A stretch of 64,000 bases of DNA from Neomesorhizobium albiziae (GCF_900114255.1 NZ_FOSL01000012.1:62001-126000); one strand, 5' to 3'; positions 18,146 to 26,806 are shown, counted from the first letter of the stretch. Numbers and translations are program-made. The notes: generated from the letters alone by a model not told the origin.

Positions 18146-18841
18146 ATGCGGCATGCCCCCTCGGTACCGGAAATAGTTCGCGTAGATACGTCATCTCTCA
18201 ACAGTGCAGTCGCGCATCTAATTTCGGCTTTAGAGCCGACAGGTGGCAATTTTAACTACCTGGATGGAACCAAGAGAGTTCGTAGTGCTCACAAAGGTCT
18301 ACATGATCTGAAAGCATTGATGTCGGCCTCGCCGTCTCGTGCAAAGATGGTTGGGCATGCTCACAATATGGATGTTGTCAGGCTTGCTGCTCCCAATGCA
18401 TTCGGCCGAAAAACCTCTGTTTTCAATCTGCCTCCGCGTAAGCTTCCTTATGGTGGGGATAGGCTCGCCTCTTACAGACTTCCGTTCTTCTTTGTAGAGG
18501 AGGGGTCTGTGAAAGGTTATTTTCTACAACCCAGGAAGAATACTCATTTTACGACAGAGCAATATGGACTTATGGCAACTGTTGTAAAACGAAATTTGCT
18601 CGATACAGAGTTCTACGGCGAGCGTGTAGAATTTGAGGTGGTCGACGTATCACGAAAGGTAAACGACAACGAGCGTAGCTTGTCTGTTTATACACTGTCG
18701 GAGCTTCAACTTTGGTCTGAAGCCGATGTTGCTCAACATTTTCGTGTTGTTGCGGCTGCGCTGAATATAATAGAAGATGAGCAGCTTGTTAAGAAAGTAA
18801 GGAGGCCGCTACGTGACAAGGAACTGCCTCTCTTCGACTAA
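18146..18841 (+). CDS. Putative toxin partner of the Panacea antitoxin, SocB-like candidate
   Basis: A 231-residue protein with no family I can name with certainty. It starts at ATG behind a strong GCGGAGGAG ribosome-binding site, 14 bases after the antitoxin gene. It has no signal peptide or membrane segment. The extreme C-terminus reads ELPLFD, close to the QL(S/D)LF-type peptide with which polymerases and regulators bind the beta sliding clamp DnaN. Caulobacter SocB, the partner of a DUF4065 antitoxin, blocks replication by binding DnaN, so a SocB-like toxin is the best guess. The gene shares the AT-rich composition of its partner and stops nine bases before the DUF218 gene. Confidence 0.6.
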   Translation: MRHAPSVPEIVRVDTSSLNSAVAHLISALEPTGGNFNYLDGTKRVRSAHKGLHDLKALMSASPSRAKMVGHAHNMDVVRLAAPNAFGRKTSVFNLPPRKLPYGGDRLASYRLPFFFVEEGSVKGYFLQPRKNTHFTTEQYGLMATVVKRNLLDTEFYGERVEFEVVDVSRKVNDNERSLSVYTLSELQLWSEADVAQHFRVVAAALNIIEDEQLVKKVRRPLRDKELPLFD

Positions 18842-18850
18842 ATTTCATTC

Positions 18851-19648
18851 ATGTTTTTCTACCTCTCGAAAATTTTCTGGTTTTTCGCCCAGCCGCTGAA
18901 TTTTTCGATTTTCCTGGTCATCGCGAGTTTGCTGGCGGTCTTTTTCGGCCGCCGGCGTCTCGCGCTGACAAGCCTGTCGGCGGCGTTCCTTATCCTCGCC
19001 CTCTCGGCATGGACGTCGCTTGCCCCGCTCCTGATGCATCCGCTCGAAGACCGATTTCCGCGCCCTGCGAGCCTTCCGGAAAAGGTTGACGGCATCGTCG
19101 TGCTTGGCGGCGGCTTCGAGGGAGCCGTCAACCTTGCCCGCGGCGGCTACGAACTGAACGGTTCCGGCGATCGCTTTGTCGAGACAGCCGTGCTGGCGCG
19201 GCGTTTCCCCGATGCGAAAATTCTGATCTCGGGAGGAACCGGCTCGATGCTGCTGGAGGGTGAGGAGGATGCAAACACCGCGTTCCGCTTGCTTGTAGCA
19301 CTCGGTGTGGCGCCGGAGCGGCTGATCCTCGAAAGCAAGTCCCGCAACACCGCCGAGAATGCACAGTTCTCGAAGGAACTCGTCAATCCGCAAGCCGGCG
19401 AAACGTGGCTGCTGGTCACCTCGGCCTTCCACATGCCGCGCTCGGTCGGGCTGTTCCGCAAGGTGGATTTCCCGGTAATTCCGTGGCCGACAGACTATCG
19501 CACCACAGGCAGGGAGGGCGTCGCCCTGTTCACCGACAACCAAACCGACGCCCTGCAGAACACCACATTGGCGATCCGCGAATGGATGGGCCTTGTAGCC
19601 TATTGGTTGTCGGGCCGCATCGATACGCCGCTGCCGGGACCGGTTTGA
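18851..19648 (+). CDS. YdcF/ElyC family protein (DUF218)
   Basis: A 265-residue membrane-anchored protein. Two hydrophobic segments at the N-terminus (about residues 5-30 and 38-58) precede the DUF218 domain, with DGIVVLGGGFEGAV, ILISGGTGS, ILESKSRNTAENAQFS and LVTSAFHMPRS. ElyC of E. coli, of the same architecture, affects the lipid carrier pool for peptidoglycan synthesis. The 3' end overlaps the convergent DUF599 gene by 49 bases. Confidence 0.88.
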   Translation: MFFYLSKIFWFFAQPLNFSIFLVIASLLAVFFGRRRLALTSLSAAFLILALSAWTSLAPLLMHPLEDRFPRPASLPEKVDGIVVLGGGFEGAVNLARGGYELNGSGDRFVETAVLARRFPDAKILISGGTGSMLLEGEEDANTAFRLLVALGVAPERLILESKSRNTAENAQFSKELVNPQAGETWLLVTSAFHMPRSVGLFRKVDFPVIPWPTDYRTTGREGVALFTDNQTDALQNTTLAIREWMGLVAYWLSGRIDTPLPGPV

Positions 19649-20352
19649 GCCGGAGCTTGCGCCAGCACCGCGGCGCGCGCGGCTGAAAAGAACTGCCGGC
19701 GTATCAGGACAGCCAAAAGCAGCAGCGTGGTCAACGCGAAGACGCCGGCGTTCACGAACCAACCGAGATAGGCAATGGAGAAGAAGATGCCTTGCAAGCC
19801 GGCGGCGAAATGCTTGCCGGCCAGGATGTTCATCTTGGCCGCTCGCACGACCGCCGCTTCCGTCTCGGCGTCGTTTGTCGCCTCGTCACGCGTCACCGGC
19901 ACCGCGCCGATCAGGATCGAGCAGTAGTTGAACAGCCGGTAAGACCAGCCGAACTTGAAAAACGCATGAGCAAGCAGGACGACCAGGCCCAGCACCTTGG
20001 TTTCGAACAGGCCTCGCGACGTCGAGCCGATGTAGGGCATGTCGGAAAGCACTGTAAGAACCCGCTCGCTCGCACCAAGCAGCGCAAAGCAGCCGCCGAT
20101 GGCGAAAATCGAGCTGGAGGCGAAGAATGCCGTACCCTGCTGCAGCCCGATCATGATCGATGTGTCGATCATGCGCAGCTCGCGCCGCGCCATCGTGCGC
20201 ATCCAGGCCTCGCGCTGGGCATTCATCGCTGTCGTCAGCGATACGCGGCTGAACAATTTGCCGTCGGCGGCCAGCGCAAAAAACGCCCATACCAGGAGAA
20301 AGAAGGCGAGAGCCGCCAGGTCGTTGCCGGAGAGAATGAAAGAATCGCCCAT
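19600..20352 (-). CDS. DUF599 family membrane protein
   Basis: A 250-residue inner-membrane protein with about four hydrophobic segments, beginning MGDSFILSGNDLAALAFFLL. The DUF599 pattern appears in MRTMARRELRMIDTSIMIGL, in the segment around FKFGWSYRLFNYCSILIGAVP, and in AAKMNILAGKHFAAGLQGIF. The function is unknown. It is convergent with and overlaps the DUF218 gene. The 259 bases between its start and the serine dehydratase gene contain no convincing gene. Confidence 0.85.
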   Translation of the reverse strand: MGDSFILSGNDLAALAFFLLVWAFFALAADGKLFSRVSLTTAMNAQREAWMRTMARRELRMIDTSIMIGLQQGTAFFASSSIFAIGGCFALLGASERVLTVLSDMPYIGSTSRGLFETKVLGLVVLLAHAFFKFGWSYRLFNYCSILIGAVPVTRDEATNDAETEAAVVRAAKMNILAGKHFAAGLQGIFFSIAYLGWFVNAGVFALTTLLLLAVLIRRQFFSAARAAVLAQAPAQTGPGSGVSMRPDNQ

Positions 20353-20611
20353 CAGGCGATTTTATCACAGGCCGCCACGGCGCAGCAGGCACCGGAAAGG
20401 CGCTACATCTTGAGTGCGTGCATTCGCACGGCACTGATCCCATATCGTGGTTTCCCGCTGCCGGAAGGATTTCCTTTGACTTCAGGCAGTGGCCATGTCG
20501 TTTGCAGCGCACCGGAAGTCGGCCCGCGCGAAGCGGCCAGGTCCGAAATGACGGAAACATCACTTAAAATGCGATACCGTGCGCCAATCCACGGTCCGGA
20601 GCTTGCAGCGC

Positions 20612-22015
20612 GTGTTCCTTTCGGTCTTCGACCTGTTCAAAATCGGCATCGGGCCGTCGAGCTCCCATACGATGGGCCCGATGACGGCCGCCTCTCGCTT
20701 CCTCGCAGAAGTCGCCGGGGATGACTGGCCGCGCCCGGCCGGCGTCAAGGTCGACAGGCTGGGCGCTAGCCTGCATGGTTCGCTCGCCTATACCGGCGTC
20801 GGCCACGGCACCGACCGCGCTGTCATCCTGGGCCTGACCGGCGAGACGCCCATAACCGTCGATCCCGACAAGGCCGATGCACAGGTGGAAAAGGTCAAGG
20901 CCGAGAAACGGGTCTCGCCGCCAGGCCACCCCGGTTACAATTTCGATCCTGCGGTCGACCTCGTGCTCGACAAGAAGACGCCGCTGCTGGGCCACGCCAA
21001 TGGCATGGCGTTTTATGCCTACGATGCCGCCGGCCGGCTGCTGCTAAAGCGCATCTATTATTCGATCGGTGGCGGTTTCGTCGTTTCGGAGGAAGAGTTG
21101 CAGCGCATGAAAACCCGCGGATCGGTGACGACCGAGGGCAAGAAGGTCCCGTATCCATTCAAGAACGCCGTCGAGATGCTGCGCATGGCAGACAAGAGCG
21201 GCCTTTCGATCGCCGAAATGAAACGGATCAACGAAGAAACCCACATGACGCGCGAGGAGCTCGACCAGGGGCTTGACCATATTTGGAGCGCGATGAAGGG
21301 CTGCATCGATCGCGGGCTGTCGCAGGACGGCATCATGCCGGGCGGCCTGAAGGTTCGCCGCCGCGCCCGCCAGTTGCATGACAAGCTTCAGGAACAATGG
21401 CAGCAGAACAGGCCGAACCCGCTGCTGGCCAACGACTGGCTGTCGATCTACGCGATGGCGGTCAACGAGGAAAACGCCGCCGGCGGCCGCGTCGTCACCG
21501 CACCGACCAATGGCGCGGCCGGAACGCTGCCTGCCGTGCTTCGCTACTGGCTGCATTTCCACCCCGAGGCCGACCAGGCGGGCATCCGCGACTTTCTGCT
21601 AACGGCCGCCGCCGTCGGCGGCATCATCAAGACCAATGCCTCGATCTCCGGCGCTGAAGTTGGCTGCCAGGGCGAGGTGGGTTCGGCATCGGCGATGGCC
21701 GCGGCCGGCCTCTGCGCGGTGATGGGTGGCACACCGGAACAGGTCGAAAACGCGGCCGAGATCGCACTGGAACACCATCTTGGCATGACCTGCGACCCGG
21801 TCGGCGGGCTCGTGCAGGTGCCGTGCATCGAGCGCAACGCGCTGGGCGCGGTGAAGGCGGTTACCGCCGCATCCCTCGCCATCAAGGGCGACGGCAAGCA
21901 TTTCGTGCCGCTCGATGCGGCAATAGAGACGATGCGCCAGACCGGCGTCGACATGAACGAGAAGTACAAGGAAACCAGCCAGGGCGGCCTGGCGGTCAAC
22001 GTCGTCGAGTGTTGA
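20612..22015 (+). CDS. sdaA: L-serine ammonia-lyase (iron-sulfur type)
   Basis: A single-chain 467-residue serine dehydratase converting L-serine to pyruvate and ammonia. I prefer the GTG at 20612, giving [20 protein letters not shown], the conserved family N-terminus, with GGAG ten bases upstream; an in-frame GTG at 20579 would add 11 residues. Cysteines that hold the Fe-S cluster are visible in [20 protein letters not shown] and in the [18 protein letters not shown] segment. The hicAB module starts about 35 bases after the stop. Confidence 0.95.
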   Translation: MFLSVFDLFKIGIGPSSSHTMGPMTAASRFLAEVAGDDWPRPAGVKVDRLGASLHGSLAYTGVGHGTDRAVILGLTGETPITVDPDKADAQVEKVKAEKRVSPPGHPGYNFDPAVDLVLDKKTPLLGHANGMAFYAYDAAGRLLLKRIYYSIGGGFVVSEEELQRMKTRGSVTTEGKKVPYPFKNAVEMLRMADKSGLSIAEMKRINEETHMTREELDQGLDHIWSAMKGCIDRGLSQDGIMPGGLKVRRRARQLHDKLQEQWQQNRPNPLLANDWLSIYAMAVNEENAAGGRVVTAPTNGAAGTLPAVLRYWLHFHPEADQAGIRDFLLTAAAVGGIIKTNASISGAEVGCQGEVGSASAMAAAGLCAVMGGTPEQVENAAEIALEHHLGMTCDPVGGLVQVPCIERNALGAVKAVTAASLAIKGDGKHFVPLDAAIETMRQTGVDMNEKYKETSQGGLAVNVVEC

Positions 22016-22029
22016 TTTCCTTGTCTCTG

Positions 22030-22046
22030 GTACCATTTTGTGGTAC
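22030..22046. promoter_or_regulatory. Inverted repeat just upstream of hicAB
   Basis: GTACC (22030-22034) and GGTAC (22042-22046) form an inverted repeat with a 7-base spacer, ending three bases before the hicA ATG. The hexamer TGGTAC also occurs twice directly. HicB antitoxins bind such sites to autorepress; this role is inferred from position. Confidence 0.5.
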
Positions 22047-22049
22047 TGA

Positions 22050-22316
22050 ATGAGGATGAGCCTCAAGCGCAGGCACCGGATCACACTCGCACAATTGTTC
22101 TCTCGTCCGGTGAGCGGGTCAATCCGGTGGGCCGACATAGAGGCCCTTTTCGTCGCTTTAGGAGCTGACGTTAGCGAGCGTGAGGGTTCGCGTGTTGGTG
22201 TTTTCCTGTTCGGGGAAGTGCGGGTGTTTCACCGTCCCCACCCGTCCCCGGACACAGACAAGGGTGCGGTTGCAAGCATCAGAAAATGGCTGGAGGGCCA
22301 TGGAGTGAAGCCATGA
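22050..22316 (+). CDS. hicA: HicA-type toxin (mRNA interferase)
   Basis: An 88-residue HicA-like protein. Its double-stranded RNA-binding-like core is SIRWADIEALFVALGADVSEREGSRVGVFLFGE, followed by the histidine motif VFHRPHP expected for the catalytic residue and KGAVASIRKWLEGHG. HicA toxins cleave mRNA and tmRNA. An internal ATG at 22056 is an alternative start. The stop overlaps the hicB ATG by four bases (ATGA). Confidence 0.88.
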   Translation: MRMSLKRRHRITLAQLFSRPVSGSIRWADIEALFVALGADVSEREGSRVGVFLFGEVRVFHRPHPSPDTDKGAVASIRKWLEGHGVKP

Positions 22317-22651
22317 AGAATGTCATTGACGTTGAAGGCCACAAGGCGGTTCTTACATTCGATCCCGAACTCGGGATGATCAGGGGCGAGTTTCTGGGCC
22401 TTGCCGGCGGTGCCGATTTTTATGCTGTGAGCGTCGAAGGATTGCTTGTCGAGGGACGCAAATCCCTTCAAGTCTTTCTCGATTTGTGTGCCGAAAAGGG
22501 TGTCGAACCGTTTCGCGAATTCTCCGGCAGGTTCAATGTGCGCCTCGATCCAAAAACCCATGAAGCGGCTGTGATTGCCGCTGCCGCGGAAAACAAGAGC
22601 TTGAACGAATGGGTGGCAGAGGTGATCGAGACCGCTGCCCAGGCAGCCTGA
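22313..22651 (+). CDS. hicB: HicB-type antitoxin
   Basis: A 112-residue antitoxin. The N-terminal partially degraded RNase H-like HicB domain reads GHKAVLTFDPELGMIRGEFLGL. The C-terminal part FNVRLDPKTHEAAVIAAAAE with SLNEWVAEVI is a ribbon-helix-helix DNA-binding motif. The ATG at 22313 is chosen for its four-base overlap with hicA. The toxin-first order is usual for hicAB. Confidence 0.9.
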   Translation: MKNVIDVEGHKAVLTFDPELGMIRGEFLGLAGGADFYAVSVEGLLVEGRKSLQVFLDLCAEKGVEPFREFSGRFNVRLDPKTHEAAVIAAAAENKSLNEWVAEVIETAAQAA

Positions 22652-22715
22652 TTGCAGCCTGTGGAGAAACTGCTTCTCAGTTGACCTCGGCCCTGGCCGC
22701 GCTAATGCTCATTGA

Positions 22716-23153
22716 ATGGCCCTGAACCTCATCAAACTGTGCGTCGGCTGCGACAGCGTCGAAGACCTGGAAGAGTGGATCGCCTTCCGGCTAGACGAGC
22801 GCAAGCGCGCCGGCGAGCCGGTCGAGCAATGGCACACCACACGTATGGTGCCGACCCGCGCGGCGGAACTCACCGACGGTGGCTCGCTCTATTGGGTCAT
22901 CAAGGGCAGCGTGCAGTGCCGCCAGCGGCTGGTCGATATCCGCCCTTTCGTCGACGGCGAGGGCATCTCGCGCTGCCATCTCGTGCTGGACCCGGTGGTC
23001 ATGCGCACCGAGTGGCAGCCGCGCCGTCCCTTCCAGGGCTGGCGTTACCTAAAGCCCAATGAGGCGCCCGCCGATCTCGGCCAGGGCCGCACGGGTTGGG
23101 CCGAAATGCCGCCCAAGCTGCGGCAAGAACTGGCCGAACTCGGGCTTCTCTGA
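22716..23153 (+). CDS. DUF1489 family protein
   Basis: A 145-residue protein of the alphaproteobacterial DUF1489 family. It has the characteristic start MALNLIKLCVGCDSVEDLEE and the segments TTRMVPTRAAELTDGGSLYW, RQRLVDIRPF and PFQGWRYLK. The function is unknown and there is no membrane segment. It lies 64 bases after hicB. Confidence 0.92.
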   Translation: MALNLIKLCVGCDSVEDLEEWIAFRLDERKRAGEPVEQWHTTRMVPTRAAELTDGGSLYWVIKGSVQCRQRLVDIRPFVDGEGISRCHLVLDPVVMRTEWQPRRPFQGWRYLKPNEAPADLGQGRTGWAEMPPKLRQELAELGLL

Positions 23154-23231
23154 GCACGCTGGCCGCCTGGCCGCTGGGTCTTCCGCAGGACGGGCTTGCA
23201 AGCATCCGCAAGACGCCACATGTTGAAGTGG

Positions 23232-23969
23232 ATGAGCGACAAGAAGCCGCCCGCGCCCCTCGAAACCGACAAGCCGCCGGCAACGCAAAAATCCGGCGCC
23301 AGCGAGATTGATGCGTTCCTGCGCCAGGCGCGCGCGATGGCGCCTTTGTCGGGCAACGGTTCGGGCCGCCTGGTGCTGGCGCTCGACGCCACGATGAGCC
23401 GGCAGCCGACCTGGGATCTCGCCTGCAAGCTCCAGGCCGAAATGTTCGACGCCGTCGCCAAGGCCGGGTCGCTGAAAGTCCAGCTGGTCTATTTCCGTGG
23501 GTTTGGCGAGTGCCGGGCATCGAAATTCGTCAGCGACACCGCCGCGCTGAAGGAGTTGATGGTTCGCATCGACTGCCGCGGCGGCAACACCCAGATCGGC
23601 AAAGTGTTTTCCCACGCCCTCGCCGAAACCGGGCGGGAAAAGATAAATGCGCTCATCTACATCGGCGACGCGATGGAGGAGCCAATCGACGACCTTGCCG
23701 AGAAAGCCGGAAACCTCGGCCTGCGCGGCGTTCCGGTCTTCCTGTTCCAAGAAGGCCGTGACGCCATCGCCGAACATGCGTTCAAGGAATTCGCCCGCCT
23801 GTCGAAGGGTGCGTGGTTCCGTTTCGACCGCAATTCGGCGGCCGCACTTGCGAAACTTCTTTCGGCGGTTGCCGTTTTCGCGACCGGCGGGCTCAAGGCG
23901 CTGGAGGCGCGCGGCCGTCCCGAAGACCATATGATGATCGAGCACCTCAAGGGTGGCAGGGCAGGATGA
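23232..23969 (+). CDS. VWA-like domain protein
   Basis: A 245-residue protein resembling a von Willebrand factor A domain. A first strand ends in a MIDAS-like motif, LVLALDATMSRQ, followed by KVQLVYFRGFGECRASKF, the GGNTQIGKVFSHAL segment and ALIYIGDAMEEP. I chose the ATG at 23232 (MSDKKPPAP); an in-frame ATG at 23220 is an alternative. It overlaps the following J-domain gene by four bases, so the two products are probably made together. Its role is unknown, perhaps a metal-dependent adaptor. Confidence 0.8.
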   Translation: MSDKKPPAPLETDKPPATQKSGASEIDAFLRQARAMAPLSGNGSGRLVLALDATMSRQPTWDLACKLQAEMFDAVAKAGSLKVQLVYFRGFGECRASKFVSDTAALKELMVRIDCRGGNTQIGKVFSHALAETGREKINALIYIGDAMEEPIDDLAEKAGNLGLRGVPVFLFQEGRDAIAEHAFKEFARLSKGAWFRFDRNSAAALAKLLSAVAVFATGGLKALEARGRPEDHMMIEHLKGGRAG

Positions 23970-24661
23970 CCGTCGTCTTCTACAGCCTGGCCGGGCTTCT
24001 CGCGGTCCTGCTCGTCGGCACGGCCTTTCTCCGCAGCAACCCCGCGCGGCTGGCCGAGACGCTGCGCATCAGCGGGCCGCTACTGCTGGCGATCGCTGGA
24101 GGGTTGCTGGTGATTACCGGCCGGGCAGGGATTGGCGGCATGCTTTTGTCCGGGGCGGCTGCCTGGTACGCCTCGAACAAGGTGCGCCGGACGGCGCAGA
24201 AGACACCGGGCAAGCGCTCGACCGTCAGAACAGCGGTGCTTGAGATGGAACTCGACCACGATACGGGTGGGCTGGAAGGGCTGGTTCTTGCGGGCCGTTA
24301 CGAGGGCCGTGCGCTCGGCGCCATGTCAAAGGAGCAGCTGATCGAATTGCTGCGGGAACTGTCGTCGGATTCAGAGAGCAGGCAGCTACTGGAGACCTAT
24401 CTTGACGGCCGGTTTCCCGTCTGGCGAGAAGACGCGAAGGCGAATGACGGCGACCGGCAACGTGTTGCGCCAGGTTCGGGCGCCATGACTAAGGAGGAGG
24501 CCTACGAGATCCTTGGTCTTGAAACGGGCGCCAGTGCGGCGGATGTCCGCAAGGCGCATCGCCGCCTGATGCAGCGCCTGCACCCCGATCTCGGCGGCTC
24601 CTCTTTCCTGGCGACGCGTATCAACGAAGCCAAGGACGTCCTTCTCTCTGATCACCACTAA
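23966..24661 (+). CDS. Membrane-anchored J-domain protein
   Basis: A 231-residue protein with two N-terminal hydrophobic segments (about residues 3-22 and 36-65), a middle region of unknown fold, and a C-terminal J domain: KEEAYEILGLETGASAADVR, then LMQRLHPDLGGSS with the essential HPD tripeptide, and INEAKDVLL. A membrane anchor followed by a C-terminal J domain resembles mitochondrial Pam18/Tim14, which recruits Hsp70. It should stimulate DnaK at the inner membrane. It is translationally coupled to the VWA-like gene. Confidence 0.87.
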   Translation: MTVVFYSLAGLLAVLLVGTAFLRSNPARLAETLRISGPLLLAIAGGLLVITGRAGIGGMLLSGAAAWYASNKVRRTAQKTPGKRSTVRTAVLEMELDHDTGGLEGLVLAGRYEGRALGAMSKEQLIELLRELSSDSESRQLLETYLDGRFPVWREDAKANDGDRQRVAPGSGAMTKEEAYEILGLETGASAADVRKAHRRLMQRLHPDLGGSSFLATRINEAKDVLLSDHH

Positions 24662-24706
24662 CTCTCCTTCGACTGACTACACTTCCCGGAGGTCGATCGG
24701 CCTGAC

Positions 24707-26104
24707 TTATTGCTGAACCGCGTAGCAGGAGATCTTCTTCTTCTTCAGCGCGGCGCATGCGTCCCATGCGGCGGTCTTCGAACCGAAGCCGCCGAACCGG
24801 GCACGGTAGTAGGTGGTACCGTCCTTCACATAAGGAACCGTGAAGGGCGACGCGGAGGCAACAGCCTTGGGGGCCTGCTTGGTCGTCTTGGCGAGGAAGC
24901 CCTGCGCTTCGGCTTCGCTCGGCGAGGAGGCGACCTGCACGGCCCACCCTTCCGGCGCGGTGGACGAGGTGCTGATGGGGTCGACGGTCACCTCGGCCTG
25001 CGGGCGCGGCGCGGCTTTCGGCTGGGGCGCGGGCTCCACGGCGGCATAGGCCTGCACGATCGGCGCGGTCGTCTCCTCGATCACGGTTTCTTGGGCGGCC
25101 ATCTGCTGGCTCTCGGCTTCCTGAACCTCTTCCTCGCTGAGCGCCACGATCACATCGGGACGGGCCTCAGGCGTCGGCGCCTTGCGCTTCGGCAAGATGG
25201 CGGATGCGAGCGCGGCGATCGGCGAATCTCCGCCCCTGGCGATCAATGGGCCGCCGCCGCGGGTCGAGGCCTTCGGCAGGTATTTCTTGATCAACTCGGC
25301 CATCCGCGCATCGCGGGAGCGGCCCGACTGGCCGCCCATCACGACGGCGACGATGCGGCGGTCGCCGTCCGATACCGAAGACACCAGGTTGAAACCGGAT
25401 GCGCGGGTATAGCCGGTCTTGATGCCGTCGACGCCGGCGACACGGCCAAGCAGGCGATTGTGGTTGGCAATGCGTGTCTTGCCGTAGGTGAAGGAGCGGA
25501 CCGAGAATACCTTGTAGTATTGCGGAAAATGCTCGCGCAGCGCGATGCCGAGCACCGACATGTCGCGCGCCGTTGTCTTCTGCGCGGCGTCGGGCAGGCC
25601 GTGGGCGTTCTGGAAAGTGGTGCCGCTCATGCCGAGGCGACGCGCCTTAGCCGTCATCATGCGCGCGAAGTTCTGGCGCGATCCGCCGATCAGTTCAGCC
25701 AGCGCGGTCGCAGAATCGTTGGCCGAGCGGGTCACCAGCGAATAGATCGCGGTCTCGACGGTCACCGAGTTTCCGGCCTTCACACCGAGCTTGGTCGGCG
25801 CCTCGGCCGCCGCCTGCGCGGAGAAGGGCACGCGGCTCGACATCGATAGCTTGCCGGAGTTGAGCGCCTCGAACACCAGGTAGAGCGTCATCATCTTGGT
25901 CAGCGAGGCGGGATAGCGAGGCGCGTCCGCATTCTCGGAAAACAGCGTCTTGCCGGTGTTGGCGTCGACCACGATCGCCGCGGATTTCGCCGCGCTCGCA
26001 CCGGTCGCGGCGCAAAGTGTCATCGCGACGGCCACGATGCCGGCCAGAATTGATTTGAAAGGGGATACCGGAAAGGTCGAAAAGCCTGCCCACGCCTGAC
26101 GCAC
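24707..26104 (-). CDS. D-alanyl-D-alanine carboxypeptidase with C-terminal SPOR domain
   Basis: A 465-residue exported penicillin-binding protein (DacA/PBP5-like) that trims peptidoglycan pentapeptides. The signal peptide ends near residue 39 (ATGASAAK). The catalytic motifs are SxxK at Ser67-Lys70 (ASLTK), SAN at 127-129 and KTG at 229-231. A Pro/Ala-rich linker leads to a C-terminal SPOR domain (EGWAVQVASSPSEAEAQGFL), which binds denuded glycan at division sites. The 297 bases upstream, shared with the divergent phasin gene, contain a 6-bp inverted repeat and the phasin control region. Confidence 0.93.
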   Translation of the reverse strand: MRQAWAGFSTFPVSPFKSILAGIVAVAMTLCAATGASAAKSAAIVVDANTGKTLFSENADAPRYPASLTKMMTLYLVFEALNSGKLSMSSRVPFSAQAAAEAPTKLGVKAGNSVTVETAIYSLVTRSANDSATALAELIGGSRQNFARMMTAKARRLGMSGTTFQNAHGLPDAAQKTTARDMSVLGIALREHFPQYYKVFSVRSFTYGKTRIANHNRLLGRVAGVDGIKTGYTRASGFNLVSSVSDGDRRIVAVVMGGQSGRSRDARMAELIKKYLPKASTRGGGPLIARGGDSPIAALASAILPKRKAPTPEARPDVIVALSEEEVQEAESQQMAAQETVIEETTAPIVQAYAAVEPAPQPKAAPRPQAEVTVDPISTSSTAPEGWAVQVASSPSEAEAQGFLAKTTKQAPKAVASASPFTVPYVKDGTTYYRARFGGFGSKTAAWDACAALKKKKISCYAVQQ

Positions 26105-26186
26105 TGTTATTTCCTTTGAATTTTACTGCACCCGGAGGCGGCAAAGGTTCCCTGCCTCGCATTCGGACAAACCCTAAGCGAACGAC

Positions 26187-26209
26187 GTTACCAATCCGTT
26201 TATGGTAAC
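26187..26209. promoter_or_regulatory. Inverted repeat between the carboxypeptidase and phasin genes
   Basis: GTTACC (26187-26192) and GGTAAC (26204-26209) are perfect inverted repeats with an 11-base spacer, about 80-100 bases upstream of the carboxypeptidase start. The arrangement suits a dimeric repressor site, but the binding protein is unknown. Confidence 0.35.
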
Positions 26210-26324
26210 CGCCGCGTTCATAAATTTGTTCGGTCTTTAGGCGCAATTTACTCAAAATCCGGCGTCTTGCGCCGCGGATGCCGGGGGCGTCGCCATCCTC
26301 GATCACGATTTCGGCATTGACTTT

Positions 26325-26360
26325 TTGTGCAGCGCACAATAGAAAAATTGCATTGCACAA
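26325..26360. promoter_or_regulatory. Two PhaR-like boxes upstream of the phasin gene
   Basis: Box 1 (26325-26339, TTGTGCAGCGCACAA) is a perfect palindrome with the TGC-N3-GCA core. Box 2 (26348-26360, TTGCATTGCACAA) contains TGCATTGCA. The shared GCACAAT ends are 21 bases apart, two helical turns. PhaR/PhbF repressors of polyhydroxybutyrate metabolism recognise TGC-N3-GCA-type sites and control phasins. The regulator assignment is by analogy. Confidence 0.6.
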
Positions 26361-26401
26361 TGGCGTGCTCATCATCCCACTTTTTGAAAAGGGACATGCA
26401 C

Positions 26402-26731
26402 ATGACGCAGACGTTCGAAGATGCCGGCAAATTCGGCAAGGAATTCATGGACAACGGCCTGAAGAGCTTCGCTTCGCTGTCGAAGGGTTTCCAGGCGATC
26501 GCCGTCGAGGCGACCGAGTACACCAAGAAGTCCTTCGAGACCGGCAGCGCCGCGCTCGAGAAGCTGGTCGCCGCCAAGTCGCTGGAAAAGGCGATCGAAG
26601 TGCAGACCGACTACGCGAAGACGGCCTATGAGGCCTTCGTAGCCCAGGCGACCAAGATCGGCGAACTCTACGCCGAAGTCGCCAAGGACGCCTACAAGCC
26701 GTTCGAATCGATTGTCGCCAAGGCGAAGTAA
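26402..26731 (+). CDS. Phasin family protein
   Basis: A 109-residue, Ala/Lys-rich, predicted all-helical protein. The phasin-2 pattern is seen in [36 protein letters not shown] and [20 protein letters not shown]. Phasins coat polyhydroxyalkanoate granules. I chose the ATG at 26402, with AAAAGGG upstream; an ATG six bases earlier is too close to that site. Two PhaR-like boxes upstream and a strong terminator downstream mark it as a single-gene unit. Confidence 0.9.
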   Translation: MTQTFEDAGKFGKEFMDNGLKSFASLSKGFQAIAVEATEYTKKSFETGSAALEKLVAAKSLEKAIEVQTDYAKTAYEAFVAQATKIGELYAEVAKDAYKPFESIVAKAK

Positions 26732-26775
26732 TTTTCCAAAAATGGCGGGGGTGCGGGTCTTTTGATCCGCAAGCC

Positions 26776-26806
26776 AACCCGGCTGCGTTGCGCAGCCGGG
26801 TTTTTT
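26776..26806 (+). terminator. Rho-independent terminator after the phasin gene
   Basis: A 12-bp perfect stem (AACCCGGCTGCG / CGCAGCCGGGTT) with a 3-base loop is followed by a run of six T. It lies 45 bases after the phasin stop. Confidence 0.92.
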
